Below are positions 18,778 through 26,433 of a stretch of 39,197 nucleotides of DNA, piece by piece. Numbering within the stretch: the stretch's first letter is position 1; each line of letters opens with the position of its first letter. Source of the stretch: Pseudanabaena sp. UWO311 (GTDB taxonomy: Bacteria > Cyanobacteriota > Cyanobacteriia > Pseudanabaenales > Pseudanabaenaceae); NCBI RefSeq assembly GCF_006937785.1, contig NZ_SJEE01000043.1, forward strand, positions 1 through 39,197. The letters run 5' to 3'. A program made the position numbers and the translations under genes. The notes under the pieces were generated by a model. It worked only from the letters and a program-made list of their open reading frames with translations. It was not told the origin of the DNA and ran no database searches.

Positions 18778-18803
18778 AAGTTTGACGGTTAAGTTTGACG
18801 GTA
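18778..18803 (+). repeat. Two tandem 13-mers AAGTTTGACGGT(T/A)
   Basis: The unit occurs twice head to tail just before the unknown gene at 18859. TTTGAC could serve as a -35 box in either copy. The role is unknown. Confidence 0.45.
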
Positions 18804-18858
18804 AGGATTGCTGCGACTAGTATTGAACTTAACAAGTACTGATAGGCTCAATAAATCG

Positions 18859-19257
18859 ATGGGAACTAGAGAAATATCAAATTCGTTGCGAAAAGCCTTG
18901 CTGCAAGAAGAAAGTATGTCTCTATCTCTTTATCAAGACAAACTAGCAGAACATATCGATGAATGGTACGAAGAACTAACCGCTGAGAGTGGAGATTGTG
19001 TCTTTGTGATCACTGTAAGAGATGGCGATGTGGCAATGACCATGATTGATAAAGACAAAAATATCTATGTCAATGAAGAAGCCAGAGATCAACTATCAAA
19101 GCTATGGGCTAAAAACTACGTCAAAAATGCGAAGTTCCTACTTCCCAGAATGGCTGATCATATCAATGAGTATGGTTTGGCAATAACTGGAATTGCAATT
19201 GTGAAAACGCCAAAGCGCTCAAAGGCGATCGGGATGGGAAAAAGATCTCTCAGTTAA
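18859..19257 (+). CDS. Conserved-looking hypothetical protein
   Basis: About 132 residues, acidic, with no membrane segment. A segment such as DKLAEHIDEWYEELTAESGDCVFVITVRDGDVAM suggests an alpha-beta fold with a beta strand before a VRDGDVAMT turn. The C-terminus is basic (VKTPKRSKAIGMGKRS). I do not recognise the family. The frame extends to a TTG at 18808, but its AAGGA would be one base away, so I prefer the ATG at 18859. An ATG at 18916 (MSLSLYQDKL) is another possible start. Confidence 0.65.
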   Translation: MGTREISNSLRKALLQEESMSLSLYQDKLAEHIDEWYEELTAESGDCVFVITVRDGDVAMTMIDKDKNIYVNEEARDQLSKLWAKNYVKNAKFLLPRMADHINEYGLAITGIAIVKTPKRSKAIGMGKRSLS

Positions 19258-19267
19258 GATGCCATTT

Positions 19268-19371
19268 AAGTACCTACGCACAATTAAATATAAAAACCCA
19301 AAATCTGAACTGCCCGCGTAGCGGGCGGTTTAGATTTTTGACTCTGGTTTTTTAATTGTGTCGATGTACTT
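19268..19371. repeat. MITE-like palindromic element with nested arms
   Basis: Outer arms AAGTAC/GTACTT (19268-19273 and 19366-19371) and inner arms CACAATTAAA/TTTAATTGTG (19279-19288 and 19351-19360) enclose AAAACCCAAA and a CCCGC-GTA-GCGGG core. The ends resemble those of 7111-7216. It lies between the unknown gene and the 36-codon ORF. Confidence 0.5.
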
Positions 19372-19534
19372 ACAATGTTTTCAATAGTAAAATTGGTTAT
19401 AGAACTTACATAAGCAAATATGTAGAAGAATATGTATCCAACAGATCCTAATTCTTAGACTGATTCTGACAATCAAAGTTTTTCTCTTGGAATCGGGGCG
19501 ATCGCATTAGAGTAATTTTACAATTAACTTTAAA

Positions 19535-19645
19535 ATGGACGCTCTATCAACCAATAGTCAAAATATAGAAGATGCATCATCTTCTTCTGGCAAGGGCTTT
19601 TGGCGAAATCTCAAAGGAATGTTTTCTGGCTCAAAATCTGAATAA
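19535..19645 (+). CDS. 36-residue ORF upstream of the bilin lyase gene
   Basis: ATG at 19535 to TAA at 19643-19645. The peptide is Ser-rich at the N-terminus and ends in an amphipathic aromatic/basic stretch (GKGFWRNLKGMFSGSKSE), which could bind a membrane or a partner protein. The first strong start codon and the position 55 bases before the lyase ATG suggest a leader or small protein. I do not recognise it; conservation is the key test. Confidence 0.45.
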   Translation: MDALSTNSQNIEDASSSSGKGFWRNLKGMFSGSKSE

Positions 19646-19700
19646 CAAATTTCTCATTTAAACTGCTCATTCAATTTTTTTATATTTATCAACAATTATT

Positions 19701-20300
19701 ATGAATGCTTTAGAATTTTTTCAAAAAAGTGCAGGCAAATGGAAATCGCAGCGGACAACTCATCATCTAGCTTTTCGTAGAGCCGAAAAAGGTGGCTCGG
19801 AAATTTATGTTAATCCACTCAATGCTGATGATCCAAAAGTTATCGAAATCTGTCAAATGCATGAAGTAGAACCCGCCACTGCGATCGGCGGAGCCTATGT
19901 CAAGTGGGATGGCACGATGGCATGGGATAAAGAAGATGATGAGAATCATTCTGGTGAAACTGTATTTGCACTTGTGCCAGATGATGAGACAGGTCGTAAA
20001 GGTAAGCTTCTACGCGAACGTGGCTATGCAGAAATTATGCCCGTGATTGGTCGCTATGAAATCGATGACCAAGAAGCGCTGGTATTAATCACTGATTATC
20101 CTTCTATGAGTTCCTATGAGCGGTTCTGGTTCCCAGCTCCAAATGTGCGGATGCGGGCAAGCTCAGTCAAGCAATTTGGTGGATTTACTCAGGCGACTTT
20201 CTGTACTGAAGAACTGATTGAAGAATCTAATAGTTCTGAGGTGTCGGAAGAGAATAATGCTGTGGCACAGCCTGCGATCGCCTCAATTTTTGGCTGGTAA
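19701..20300 (+). CDS. Phycobiliprotein lyase, CpcS/CpeS family
   Basis: A 199-residue chromophore lyase (CpcS/CpcU/CpeS type). These enzymes attach phycocyanobilin to Cys of phycobiliprotein subunits for the phycobilisome. The family start is clear: EFFQKSAGKWKSQRTTHHLA followed by FRRAEKGGSEI. Further conserved parts are ICQMHEVEPATAIGGAYVKW, GTMAWDKEDDENHSG, LLRERGYAEIMPVIGRYE, and FWFPAPNVRMRAS with FGGFTQATFCTEE. The last 25 or so residues (EESNSSEVSEENN then QPAIASIFGW) form a Ser/Glu-rich tail that I do not recall in typical members, so it is probably an extension. The exact paralogue (S, U or E) cannot be assigned by eye. Confidence 0.9.
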   Translation: MNALEFFQKSAGKWKSQRTTHHLAFRRAEKGGSEIYVNPLNADDPKVIEICQMHEVEPATAIGGAYVKWDGTMAWDKEDDENHSGETVFALVPDDETGRKGKLLRERGYAEIMPVIGRYEIDDQEALVLITDYPSMSSYERFWFPAPNVRMRASSVKQFGGFTQATFCTEELIEESNSSEVSEENNAVAQPAIASIFGW

Positions 20301-20306
20301 AAACTA

Positions 20307-20363
20307 CCACCATTCCGATAAAAAAAGGAGCGCTTCGCGCTCCTTTTTTTATCGGAATGGTGG
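20307..20363. terminator. 27-bp-arm palindrome, TTC loop, covering a stop codon
   Basis: Perfect 27-bp arms (20307-20333, 20337-20363) meet at GGAGCGC-TTC-GCGCTCC. A7 and T7 tracts flank the core on both sides, so it can stop both convergent transcripts. The right arm encodes the last residues and stop of the amino-acid binding protein (stop at 20349). Confidence 0.9.
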
Positions 20364-21482
20364 CGCGTACATTAATCCGCCATTTTTCCAGAGTTCATTT
20401 TGTCCACGGGGCAATTTGAATGGACTATCTTTGCCAAGGTTGCGATCGTAAATTTCGGCATAATTCCCGACATGCTTAACCACTCGCGCCGTGAAGTCAT
20501 TGGCGATCCCCATATCTTTACCTAAGCTGCCATCAACTCCTAGAAATCTCCGAACTTCCGCATTTTTACTTTGTAATTGAGTCGAGAGATTAGTCGAAGA
20601 AATATCTAAATCTTCTGCCTCGATCGCAGAAAAAATAATCCACTTGACAATATCTGACCATTTCGAGTCTCCATCACCAACAGCAGGAGCTAGGGGCTCT
20701 TTGGAAATTACAAAATCTAAAACTACATGATTCTCAGGATCAGCGAGTCGAGTTCGACGCACTACCAGCGCAGAGCGATCAGCGGTAATTGCTTTACATC
20801 GCTGTGACTGATAAGCCGCAAAAGTAGCATTCACATCTTCATAAACAACAGGTTTATAAGAAAGGTTACGCTTACGCATTTGATCTGCGAGATTTTGCTC
20901 CGTGGTTGTCCCCGTTTGAGCGCAAATATCGGCATCCTTGAGATCAGCGATCGCCTTAATATTGCTATCTTTGCGTACCATCACTCCCTGACCGTCATAG
21001 AAAACTACAGGCATAAAAGCAAGACGAGAGGCTGTATCTCGGCTTAATGTCCATGTCGTATTGCGGCTTAACACATCGATTTCACCAGACTGCAAGGCTG
21101 TAAAACGCTCTTTGGCATTAAGGTTGCGAAACTGCACAGCTTCAGGATTGTCAAATATTGCCGCCGCGATCGCGCGACAAATATCGACATCTAGTCCCGA
21201 ATATTTGCCTTCTTTATTTACAAAGCTAAATCCTGGTAACTCGCCACTGACACCGCAAACCAACTTGCCACGACTAAGTACATTTTTGAGTCGATTGGCA
21301 CTACCAATAGTTGATTGATTTGGCTCTGGAATTGGCTCACAAGCAGCTAAGGCAAAAACACATAAACCTACTAATAACAAAGCGATCGCCTTTTGCCAGA
21401 ATGCGCTATGAATTAGTCTATTCAGAAACTTTTTCCAGACTTGCCAGATACCTTGATTAGGCGATCGCTTTTGATAATGCAT
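20349..21482 (-). CDS. Amino acid ABC transporter substrate-binding lipoprotein, AapJ/NatF type
   Basis: A 377-residue periplasmic binding protein of the general L-amino acid (AapJ/BztA) group. In cyanobacteria the related NatF serves an uptake system for acidic and neutral polar amino acids. An N-terminal hydrophobic helix (about 31-46) ends in a lipobox FALAAC, with Cys48 as the probable lipidation site. Family motifs are LVCGVSGELPGFSF, SGLDVDICRAIAAAIF, FTALQSGEIDVLSRNTTWTL, DICAQTGTTTEQNLAD and the C-terminal NYAEIYDRNLG with PRGQNELWKNGGLMYAPPF. Permease and ATPase genes are not adjacent. The C-terminal PPFR and stop lie inside the palindrome arm. Confidence 0.93.
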   Translation of the reverse strand: MHYQKRSPNQGIWQVWKKFLNRLIHSAFWQKAIALLLVGLCVFALAACEPIPEPNQSTIGSANRLKNVLSRGKLVCGVSGELPGFSFVNKEGKYSGLDVDICRAIAAAIFDNPEAVQFRNLNAKERFTALQSGEIDVLSRNTTWTLSRDTASRLAFMPVVFYDGQGVMVRKDSNIKAIADLKDADICAQTGTTTEQNLADQMRKRNLSYKPVVYEDVNATFAAYQSQRCKAITADRSALVVRRTRLADPENHVVLDFVISKEPLAPAVGDGDSKWSDIVKWIIFSAIEAEDLDISSTNLSTQLQSKNAEVRRFLGVDGSLGKDMGIANDFTARVVKHVGNYAEIYDRNLGKDSPFKLPRGQNELWKNGGLMYAPPFR

Positions 21483-21529
21483 GAATATTTTTAAGCTGCT
21501 TTTTTGATTGCATTATAGCGGCTTGCACA

Positions 21530-21566
21530 TAATAAAAAAGGCTCGCGTCGCAAGCCTTTTTTATTA
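21530..21566. terminator. Palindrome covering the cysE stop
   Basis: Arms TAATAAAAAAGGCT and AGCCTTTTTTATTA with one mismatch near a GTC loop. The cysE stop codon (21564-21566) lies in the right arm. Confidence 0.8.
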
Positions 21567-22340
21567 AATACCACCGCCTTCCGAAAACCCTTCATATTCT
21601 GGAGGATGGTCAAAATGATCAGCGCGATCACATGGCGTAAGGTGGCGAGGGCGAACATTCTTGAGCAATTCTGAATCAATAATATAGTTGTTAATGGGAT
21701 GTAAGGTATGAGCCTCGGCATGTCTTTCCAACTGTTCAACACGACCAATCAGCGATCGGATGACATCGCCTTCAGGATCGGGAACCTGAAAATGATCGAG
21801 AGCGGAAACTTTTACACCATGACGATGCACAATCCGTCCAGGAATGCCAACTACGGTGCAATCTGGAGGCACGCATTTCAAAACAACTGAGCCAGCGCCA
21901 ATCCGCGAATTGCTGCCAATTTCAATATTGCCTAAAACCTTTGCGCCAGCGCCAATAACTACATTGTCACCGAGGGTGGGGTGACGCTTGCCTGATTGTT
22001 TACCAGTACCACCAAGGGTAACGCCTTGATAGATCAATACATATTCACCAACGATCGCAGTTTCACCAATTACCACGCCCATACCGTGATCGATAAATGC
22101 ACCCATGCCAATTCTCGCGCCTGGGTGAATCTCGATGCCCGTTAGGAATCTCGCAAATTGCGAGATCATGCGGGGAATCACGGGTAACTTAAGAGTATGC
22201 AGCCAATGAGCAAAGCGATATAGGGCGATCGCATGGAGTCCTGGATAGCATAGCAGCACTTCTAGCCAGTTACGCGCAGCAGGGTCGCGCTCAAAAATGA
22301 TAGCGAAGTCAGCTCGCAATGTCTTGATAATATTTTTCAA
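21564..22340 (-). CDS. cysE: Serine O-acetyltransferase
   Basis: A 258-residue CysE. It acetylates L-serine with acetyl-CoA to O-acetylserine, the committed step to cysteine in the cytosol. An N-terminal helical domain (to about residue 65) is followed by a left-handed beta-helix of hexapeptide repeats (about 70-175). The catalytic region is [18 protein letters not shown], with Asp84-His85 in the expected place. [20 protein letters not shown] is the CoA-binding loop. The C-terminus is longer than in short plant-type enzymes and ends in a Gly-rich tail. Whether its Ser-inhibition or CysK-docking tail is functional is unclear, as the last residues are GFSEGGGI, ending in Ile as expected for CysK binding. 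Confidence 0.93.
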   Translation of the reverse strand: MKNIIKTLRADFAIIFERDPAARNWLEVLLCYPGLHAIALYRFAHWLHTLKLPVIPRMISQFARFLTGIEIHPGARIGMGAFIDHGMGVVIGETAIVGEYVLIYQGVTLGGTGKQSGKRHPTLGDNVVIGAGAKVLGNIEIGSNSRIGAGSVVLKCVPPDCTVVGIPGRIVHRHGVKVSALDHFQVPDPEGDVIRSLIGRVEQLERHAEAHTLHPINNYIIDSELLKNVRPRHLTPCDRADHFDHPPEYEGFSEGGGI

Positions 22341-22480
22341 CGGTTTTAAAACCCTTTTTTAAATGCTACTGCTGATTTTAAGATCCTAACGGATGCTTTG
22401 TATCAAAAGTAACTACCCTTTGGAGTGAGTATTTGTTGAAGTATTGTGAAGTAACTCTTTTATTTGCTAAGTAGCTCAGA

Positions 22481-22553
22481 TCAAACGAAGCACATAATTT
22501 CTTGAAAGTGTTGCAAAGCAGCACTTTCAAGAAATTATGTGCTTCGAGTTTGA
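22481..22553. terminator. 34-36 bp arm palindrome, AAA loop
   Basis: The arms match except for a 2-base bulge and one mismatch, and meet at AGTGTTGC-AAA-GCAGCACT. It sits between the YqiA-like gene and cysE on the minus strand. A second mini-palindrome, GCGC-AAA-GCGC, follows at 22554-22564. Confidence 0.8.
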
Positions 22554-22570
22554 GCGCAAAGCGCTATATT

Positions 22571-23203
22571 TCAGAAATCACAAAAAAGCTTGATATCTTG
22601 CCAAATGCTTTCTAAATCTTTACCAAGAGCATGGTCGTCGTCTAATAACCTTAAAGTAACTTGCGATCGCCTTTTGGCAAACTCTTCACTGAGAGATGCT
22701 GGCACAACATCATCATGGATGCCGTGAAAAATAAGAGTAGGTAGCGATCGCGTGAGCTTTTCCTCGGAATATTTTTGAGCATCAGTAAAAAATTGAAATT
22801 GTAAATTTACATTACGCTTCATACCGTAATGATAAAACTCGCGAATTTCATCTTGTTGCCATTTAGTAACATTCTCTTCACCTAATGCTTTGGAGATTCT
22901 CTGACTAAATCCAAAAGCAGGGGCAAACAAAACTAGTTTTTGGACTTGTGTTTTTTGGGCGGCAAGTTGCACGGCTAAAAATCCACCAAGGCTAGAACCA
23001 ATCACCACAAGTGGTTCGCTGTTATCGAGATAAGTGCGATCGAGGTATGTAAGTTGGTCTGAGAGCGTCGTAGTCGAAAAGTCGGTGAGATTGAGATCGG
23101 GCACATGCAAAGTTAGCCCCACTTCGGCGAATTTTTTCTGCATAAATTTTGCCTTGGTAGACTGTGGACTAGACGCAAAGCCATGTAAATATAAATAATT
23201 CAT
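22571..23203 (-). CDS. YqiA/YcfP-type alpha/beta hydrolase (esterase)
   Basis: A 210-residue alpha/beta hydrolase of the UPF0227/YqiA group. Motifs are YLHGFASSPQSTKAKF at the N-terminus, the nucleophile elbow VIGSSLGG (Ser71), the acid loop HGIHDDVVPA and the catalytic His in LDDDHAL. The start ATG at 23203 gives MNYLYLHGFASSP, as usual for the family. The natural substrate is unknown; some homologues hydrolyse short acyl esters or thioesters. It is divergent from the oxygenase gene at 23228. Confidence 0.9.
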   Translation of the reverse strand: MNYLYLHGFASSPQSTKAKFMQKKFAEVGLTLHVPDLNLTDFSTTTLSDQLTYLDRTYLDNSEPLVVIGSSLGGFLAVQLAAQKTQVQKLVLFAPAFGFSQRISKALGEENVTKWQQDEIREFYHYGMKRNVNLQFQFFTDAQKYSEEKLTRSLPTLIFHGIHDDVVPASLSEEFAKRRSQVTLRLLDDDHALGKDLESIWQDIKLFCDF

Positions 23204-23227
23204 TTGAATTCAGGAATGATGTAATTG

Positions 23228-23836
23228 ATGACAGCCCAGAGAGATGACTGGTTTCCTACTCCGATTTGGCACTTTGATATTCCTAATTATGAGCAGCTAA
23301 ACAAAAAACTGCTGAAAGCAATTTATGATGAAAAGCAGAAAGACCATCAAGGTGTTAGTTGGTCAAATGGACTTGGCTGGCACAGCAAAGATAATTTAAA
23401 TCAACATGCAGACTTTCAAGCGATCGCCAAAATTGCCACAACCAACGCACTAGAGTCTGGACAAGAGATTGGTTTTGACTTAACAAAGTTCACAATGATT
23501 ATCACGAATTGTTGGGCAGTTGTAAATCCAAAATTCGCCTTTAATTTTGTCCATAATCATCCGAATTCGGTTCTCAGTGGAGTCTATTATGTGAAGGCTG
23601 AGGAGAACTGTGGGGGCATTTTCTTTAGAGATCCTCGTGATGTCGCTCATATGTTTATGCCTGCACTTACAGAACTCTCTCCTTGGACGATCCAAAAGAT
23701 CACCTATAAAGCAACTGAAGGTAAAATGATCATCTTTCCAAGTTGGCTAAATCATGGTGTGGAGCCGAATCTCAGCGATGAAGAGCGTGTTTGTATTAGT
23801 TTTAATATCAGCATGACTTACAAAGATTTACGTTGA
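23228..23836 (+). CDS. 2OG-Fe(II) oxygenase family protein (TIGR02466 type)
   Basis: About 202 residues. The pattern fits the TIGR02466 group of putative 2-oxoglutarate/Fe(II) oxygenases: FPTPIWHFDIP start, HNHPNSVLSGVYYV, GGIFFRDPRD, GKMIIFPSWLNHGVEPN and ERVCISFNISM. Likely iron ligands are His111 (or His109), Asp135 and His176, with Arg187 as the 2OG anchor. The substrate is unknown. The ATG at 23228 is preferred over the TTG at 23225. AGGA at 23212-23215 is a rather distant ribosome-binding site. Confidence 0.88.
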   Translation: MTAQRDDWFPTPIWHFDIPNYEQLNKKLLKAIYDEKQKDHQGVSWSNGLGWHSKDNLNQHADFQAIAKIATTNALESGQEIGFDLTKFTMIITNCWAVVNPKFAFNFVHNHPNSVLSGVYYVKAEENCGGIFFRDPRDVAHMFMPALTELSPWTIQKITYKATEGKMIIFPSWLNHGVEPNLSDEERVCISFNISMTYKDLR

Positions 23837-23856
23837 ACTAAAAACTAATATTTTCT

Positions 23857-23982
23857 ATGTTGTCTGAATTAATTATCACTTTTCATCATACGATCTCTGA
23901 TGGCTTATCTGGAGCTTATCTAATTCGAGATGAAGTTCTTCCAATTGGATTGATCTCACCATGCACTATTCATTGTAATTAG
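23857..23982 (+). pseudogene. Condensation-domain-like fragment with HHxxxDG
   Basis: A 41-codon ORF reading ELIITFHHTISDGLSGAYLI and then RDEVLP. HHTISDG is the HHxxxDG catalytic signature of acyl-CoA-dependent acyltransferases, NRPS condensation domains and alcohol acetyltransferases, and it sits in the right local context (strand before, helix after). The rest of a 400-residue domain is absent, so this is probably a decayed remnant. Confidence 0.5.
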
Positions 23983-24005
23983 CGATTACTTGCGAAGCGA
24001 TCGCT
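23981..24005. terminator. Small hairpin at convergent gene ends
   Basis: AGCGAT (23981-23986) pairs with ATCGCT (24000-24005), with TGCGAAGCG inside. It overlaps the Rieske gene stop. It is only a weak terminator candidate. Confidence 0.4.
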
Positions 24006-24997
24006 TATTTCGACAGACTAGGCTCAACTACATTGGGAAAACTTGCAAAATTCCTTTTTACCCAATCCATACCCACCTCATTATTTAGCTTCACTTTCTG
24101 CGGCGAATTGGGATAAATCTTGCCGAGAATATCAGCATCTTGGTCAACTATGACCTTGGCAAAATCTAGGAAAGTTTTACCGAATACTATAAACATGGGA
24201 TGGTTTACCTGAGCAAACAATAAAATATAGGTACGAGTGCGATTTTCATCTTCTGGAACAAAAAAATGGCATTGAGTGATTTTACCTAGAGAAGTTTCAG
24301 TGCAAAAAATCACAAAAGATGGGAAGTGATTCTCTAAATGAGCTTTTAATCTAGAAGGTAAAAGGAATAAATCTGGTTTTTTAATTTTTTCCGTCAAGCT
24401 ATAGGGAGCCGTGGGCATCTCGTAGAAGGCATGGGATAGATGTCCTTGATCAATAAATTTCTGAAAATGAACTTCCGTAATCCGAAACAATTCTCGATGT
24501 GTTCCGTTTTGGTGATTGTAGTCATGCATATTCAGCAGCATCGTCAACAAATCTGTCTTAACACTGCGATCGCCTGTATGACCGATAAATTTATAGCTTT
24601 TGACAATCTCATTCAAAACGTTGGGAATCTCTACCTTCGGTTCACATCCTCCATAAGTCCAGATGAAATCACCCTGCACGATTAGCTCTAATGGTTTCAA
24701 AAGTGGCAAAGTTTTTTTATGAGTATCAGGCAGTACTGTGCAACCTGACGCATCAAAACGCAAGGCATGGAACGGACAAGCGATCGCGCTTTCACCATTA
24801 CTTTCTATTTCACACCATCCCTCAGACAACATCGCTCCCATATGCGGACAAGCATTCGGCAAAGCATGAACATTGCCCTTAGCATCTTTCCACATTACAT
24901 AATCATTACCATATACAGAGACTTTGCTCGGCTGATTAGTTGCTAACATAGAGGTATGGGCAATCAACCAAGGTGCACCTTGCAGCATAGAAGCCAT
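24005..24997 (-). CDS. Rieske [2Fe-2S] non-heme iron oxygenase
   Basis: A 330-residue aromatic-ring-hydroxylating dioxygenase-like protein. The Rieske cluster ligands are Cys50-x-His52 (CPHMG) and Cys74-x2-His77 (CPFHAL). The mononuclear iron site is Asp159-x2-His162-x4-His167 (HDYNHQNGTH). Conserved features suggest a functional oxygenase of the VanA / chlorophyllide oxygenase-like group, needing a reductase partner. The substrate is unknown. It is transcribed divergently from a TetR gene with about 65 bases between starts, so control by that repressor is likely. Confidence 0.9.
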   Translation of the reverse strand: MASMLQGAPWLIAHTSMLATNQPSKVSVYGNDYVMWKDAKGNVHALPNACPHMGAMLSEGWCEIESNGESAIACPFHALRFDASGCTVLPDTHKKTLPLLKPLELIVQGDFIWTYGGCEPKVEIPNVLNEIVKSYKFIGHTGDRSVKTDLLTMLLNMHDYNHQNGTHRELFRITEVHFQKFIDQGHLSHAFYEMPTAPYSLTEKIKKPDLFLLPSRLKAHLENHFPSFVIFCTETSLGKITQCHFFVPEDENRTRTYILLFAQVNHPMFIVFGKTFLDFAKVIVDQDADILGKIYPNSPQKVKLNNEVGMDWVKRNFASFPNVVEPSLSK

Positions 24998-25062
24998 GAC
25001 AATACCCTCTCGATATAGTTAAATATTTATAAAATCATGAATAATCTGTCGCTTTTGAATAT

Positions 25063-25860
25063 ATGACGAATGATTCGTATTTGTCAACAAATAAATCTAC
25101 TGATGGTTTGCGTCGCCAACCTAGCCAAAAACGCGGCAAAGCTCGCGTTGAAAAAATTCTAGAAGCTGCCGCAGCTGTATTTGACGAGGTGGGTTATGAA
25201 GCTGCAACTACCCATCAGATCGCCGCCAAAGCAGGTACAGCCGTTGGTTCTCTGTACCAATTCTTTCCCGACAAGGCAAGTATTTTCAACACAATGGAAT
25301 TACGCCATACGGAGAGGGTTAAATCGATGTGGGCGCAGACTGATGTTGCAGCAATAGTCTCATTACCGCTACGGCAGATGATCAATTTGCTTGTAAAAGC
25401 TATTTCGCAACTATTTGCACATCCTGTATCACGAGTAATGTTTATCCAGTTTTATACAAACCGTCAAGTCTTTCAGTCTATAGATGAAAGCATGACTCAG
25501 GAAGCTATCAACTTTCTGGCGGATATTTTGCGGCATAGAAATCCATTGTTAAATGACTTGCAGTTAAGTCTGTTATCTGAGGTTTGCGTTCATAGCAGTA
25601 ATGCTGTAATTTTGTCAGCACTTCGCAACCCCGATTTGCAACATCGACAAATGCTAGCTCTGGAAATAGAAGATTTGCTGGTGGCTTATTTAGAGCCTTA
25701 TGTCGGCGATACAGTTGGGGATAAAATCCATAGTGTAATGAAAGTAATGATATGTCCTCATTGTTACTCTAAGCAGATATCAAAAAATGGACAGCGTAGA
25801 GGTAAGCAATGTTATCTATGCAAAAATTGTGGAAAGCAATTTGTTGAAACTATCGGGTGA
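25063..25860 (+). CDS. TetR family regulator fused to an IS1-type zinc ribbon
   Basis: A 265-residue protein. Residues 27-75 form the TetR helix-turn-helix (KILEAAAAVFDEVGYEAATT and GSLYQFFPDKASIF). Residues about 85-225 are the ligand-binding/dimerisation half. From Met229 the sequence becomes MICPHCYSKQISKNGQRRGK, then QCYLCKNCGKQF. This is the CPxC...CxxC zinc ribbon found at the N-terminus of IS1-family InsA transposase proteins (Cys231, Cys234, Cys253, Cys256). The break between the modules is sharp and an ATG sits at the junction (25747). A read-through fusion into an IS1 remnant is the simplest reading; a domesticated DNA-binding ribbon is the alternative. The protein likely represses the Rieske gene. 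Confidence 0.85.
   Translation: MTNDSYLSTNKSTDGLRRQPSQKRGKARVEKILEAAAAVFDEVGYEAATTHQIAAKAGTAVGSLYQFFPDKASIFNTMELRHTERVKSMWAQTDVAAIVSLPLRQMINLLVKAISQLFAHPVSRVMFIQFYTNRQVFQSIDESMTQEAINFLADILRHRNPLLNDLQLSLLSEVCVHSSNAVILSALRNPDLQHRQMLALEIEDLLVAYLEPYVGDTVGDKIHSVMKVMICPHCYSKQISKNGQRRGKQCYLCKNCGKQFVETIG
25066..25078. promoter_or_regulatory. Candidate TetR operator palindrome
   Basis: ACGAA-TGA-TTCGT overlaps the TetR start codon in the divergent promoter region. TetR proteins usually bind such palindromes near their own promoter. This is only a positional guess. Confidence 0.35.
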
Positions 25861-25877
25861 ATTGAGTTTAATTCACC
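25856..25877 (+). terminator. Hairpin at TetR gene end
   Basis: GGTGAATT (25856-25863) pairs with AATTCACC (25870-25877) around GAGTTT. It covers the TetR stop and may terminate it or be the end of an IS remnant. No T-run follows. Confidence 0.45.
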
Positions 25878-25916
25878 TATGTCAGGATCAATCGCATAAC
25901 TCAATAGGAGTCATCC

Positions 25917-26333
25917 ATGAATCGCCCATTCCAGCATCAATATACTCTTCTTGCGATCGTGATATTCAATCTTGTTTCGACTTGGCTGCACTATAGCGAC
26001 AATGCCATATTTTTGGATCAATATCCTGGCCCCGAATGGTTTACACCTATGGGTGTTTGGGCTACTGTAATCGTGATGACACCGATTGGACTATGCGGTT
26101 ATTGGTTATATACAAAAGGCTCATTCTTGATCTCCTATTTATTTCTAGGTGCTTACTCCATTACTAGTGTTTCAAGTCCAGGACATTACCTCTATCCCAT
26201 GACTATGCCAATGTCATTAAAAATGCATGGGCTAATTTGGCTTGATGCTTTATCAGGATTATCTTTGATTGGGTTCTTATTGTGGTCATCTGCGATCGCA
26301 CAAGAATGGCGTAGAGAAAAAGTTGAGAACTAA
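25917..26333 (+). CDS. Four-helix membrane protein of unknown function
   Basis: A 138-residue protein with four hydrophobic helices (about 10-24, 45-63, 70-88 and 104-125). It has periplasmic-like His/Tyr features (WLHYSDNAIF, SPGHYLYP, SLKMHGLIWLD). A strong ribosome-binding site, AGGAG at 25906-25910, precedes the ATG. It lies 56 bases after the TetR gene and in the same direction, so it may belong to the same transcription unit. I recognise no family. Confidence 0.78.
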   Translation: MNRPFQHQYTLLAIVIFNLVSTWLHYSDNAIFLDQYPGPEWFTPMGVWATVIVMTPIGLCGYWLYTKGSFLISYLFLGAYSITSVSSPGHYLYPMTMPMSLKMHGLIWLDALSGLSLIGFLLWSSAIAQEWRREKVEN

Positions 26334-26433
26334 AGATAGGTCAGATTTCGCAAGTCCCTAATTAGCGAGGTGAGCATTTCCCACCCTACTACTTTAGGAT
26401 TGCCTTAGTCGGTATTCTTGTGTATTGGAATTG

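Noticed and set aside
18778-18803. Iteron-type replication origin
   Set aside because: Only two copies, no DnaA-box cluster or dnaA/rep gene nearby.
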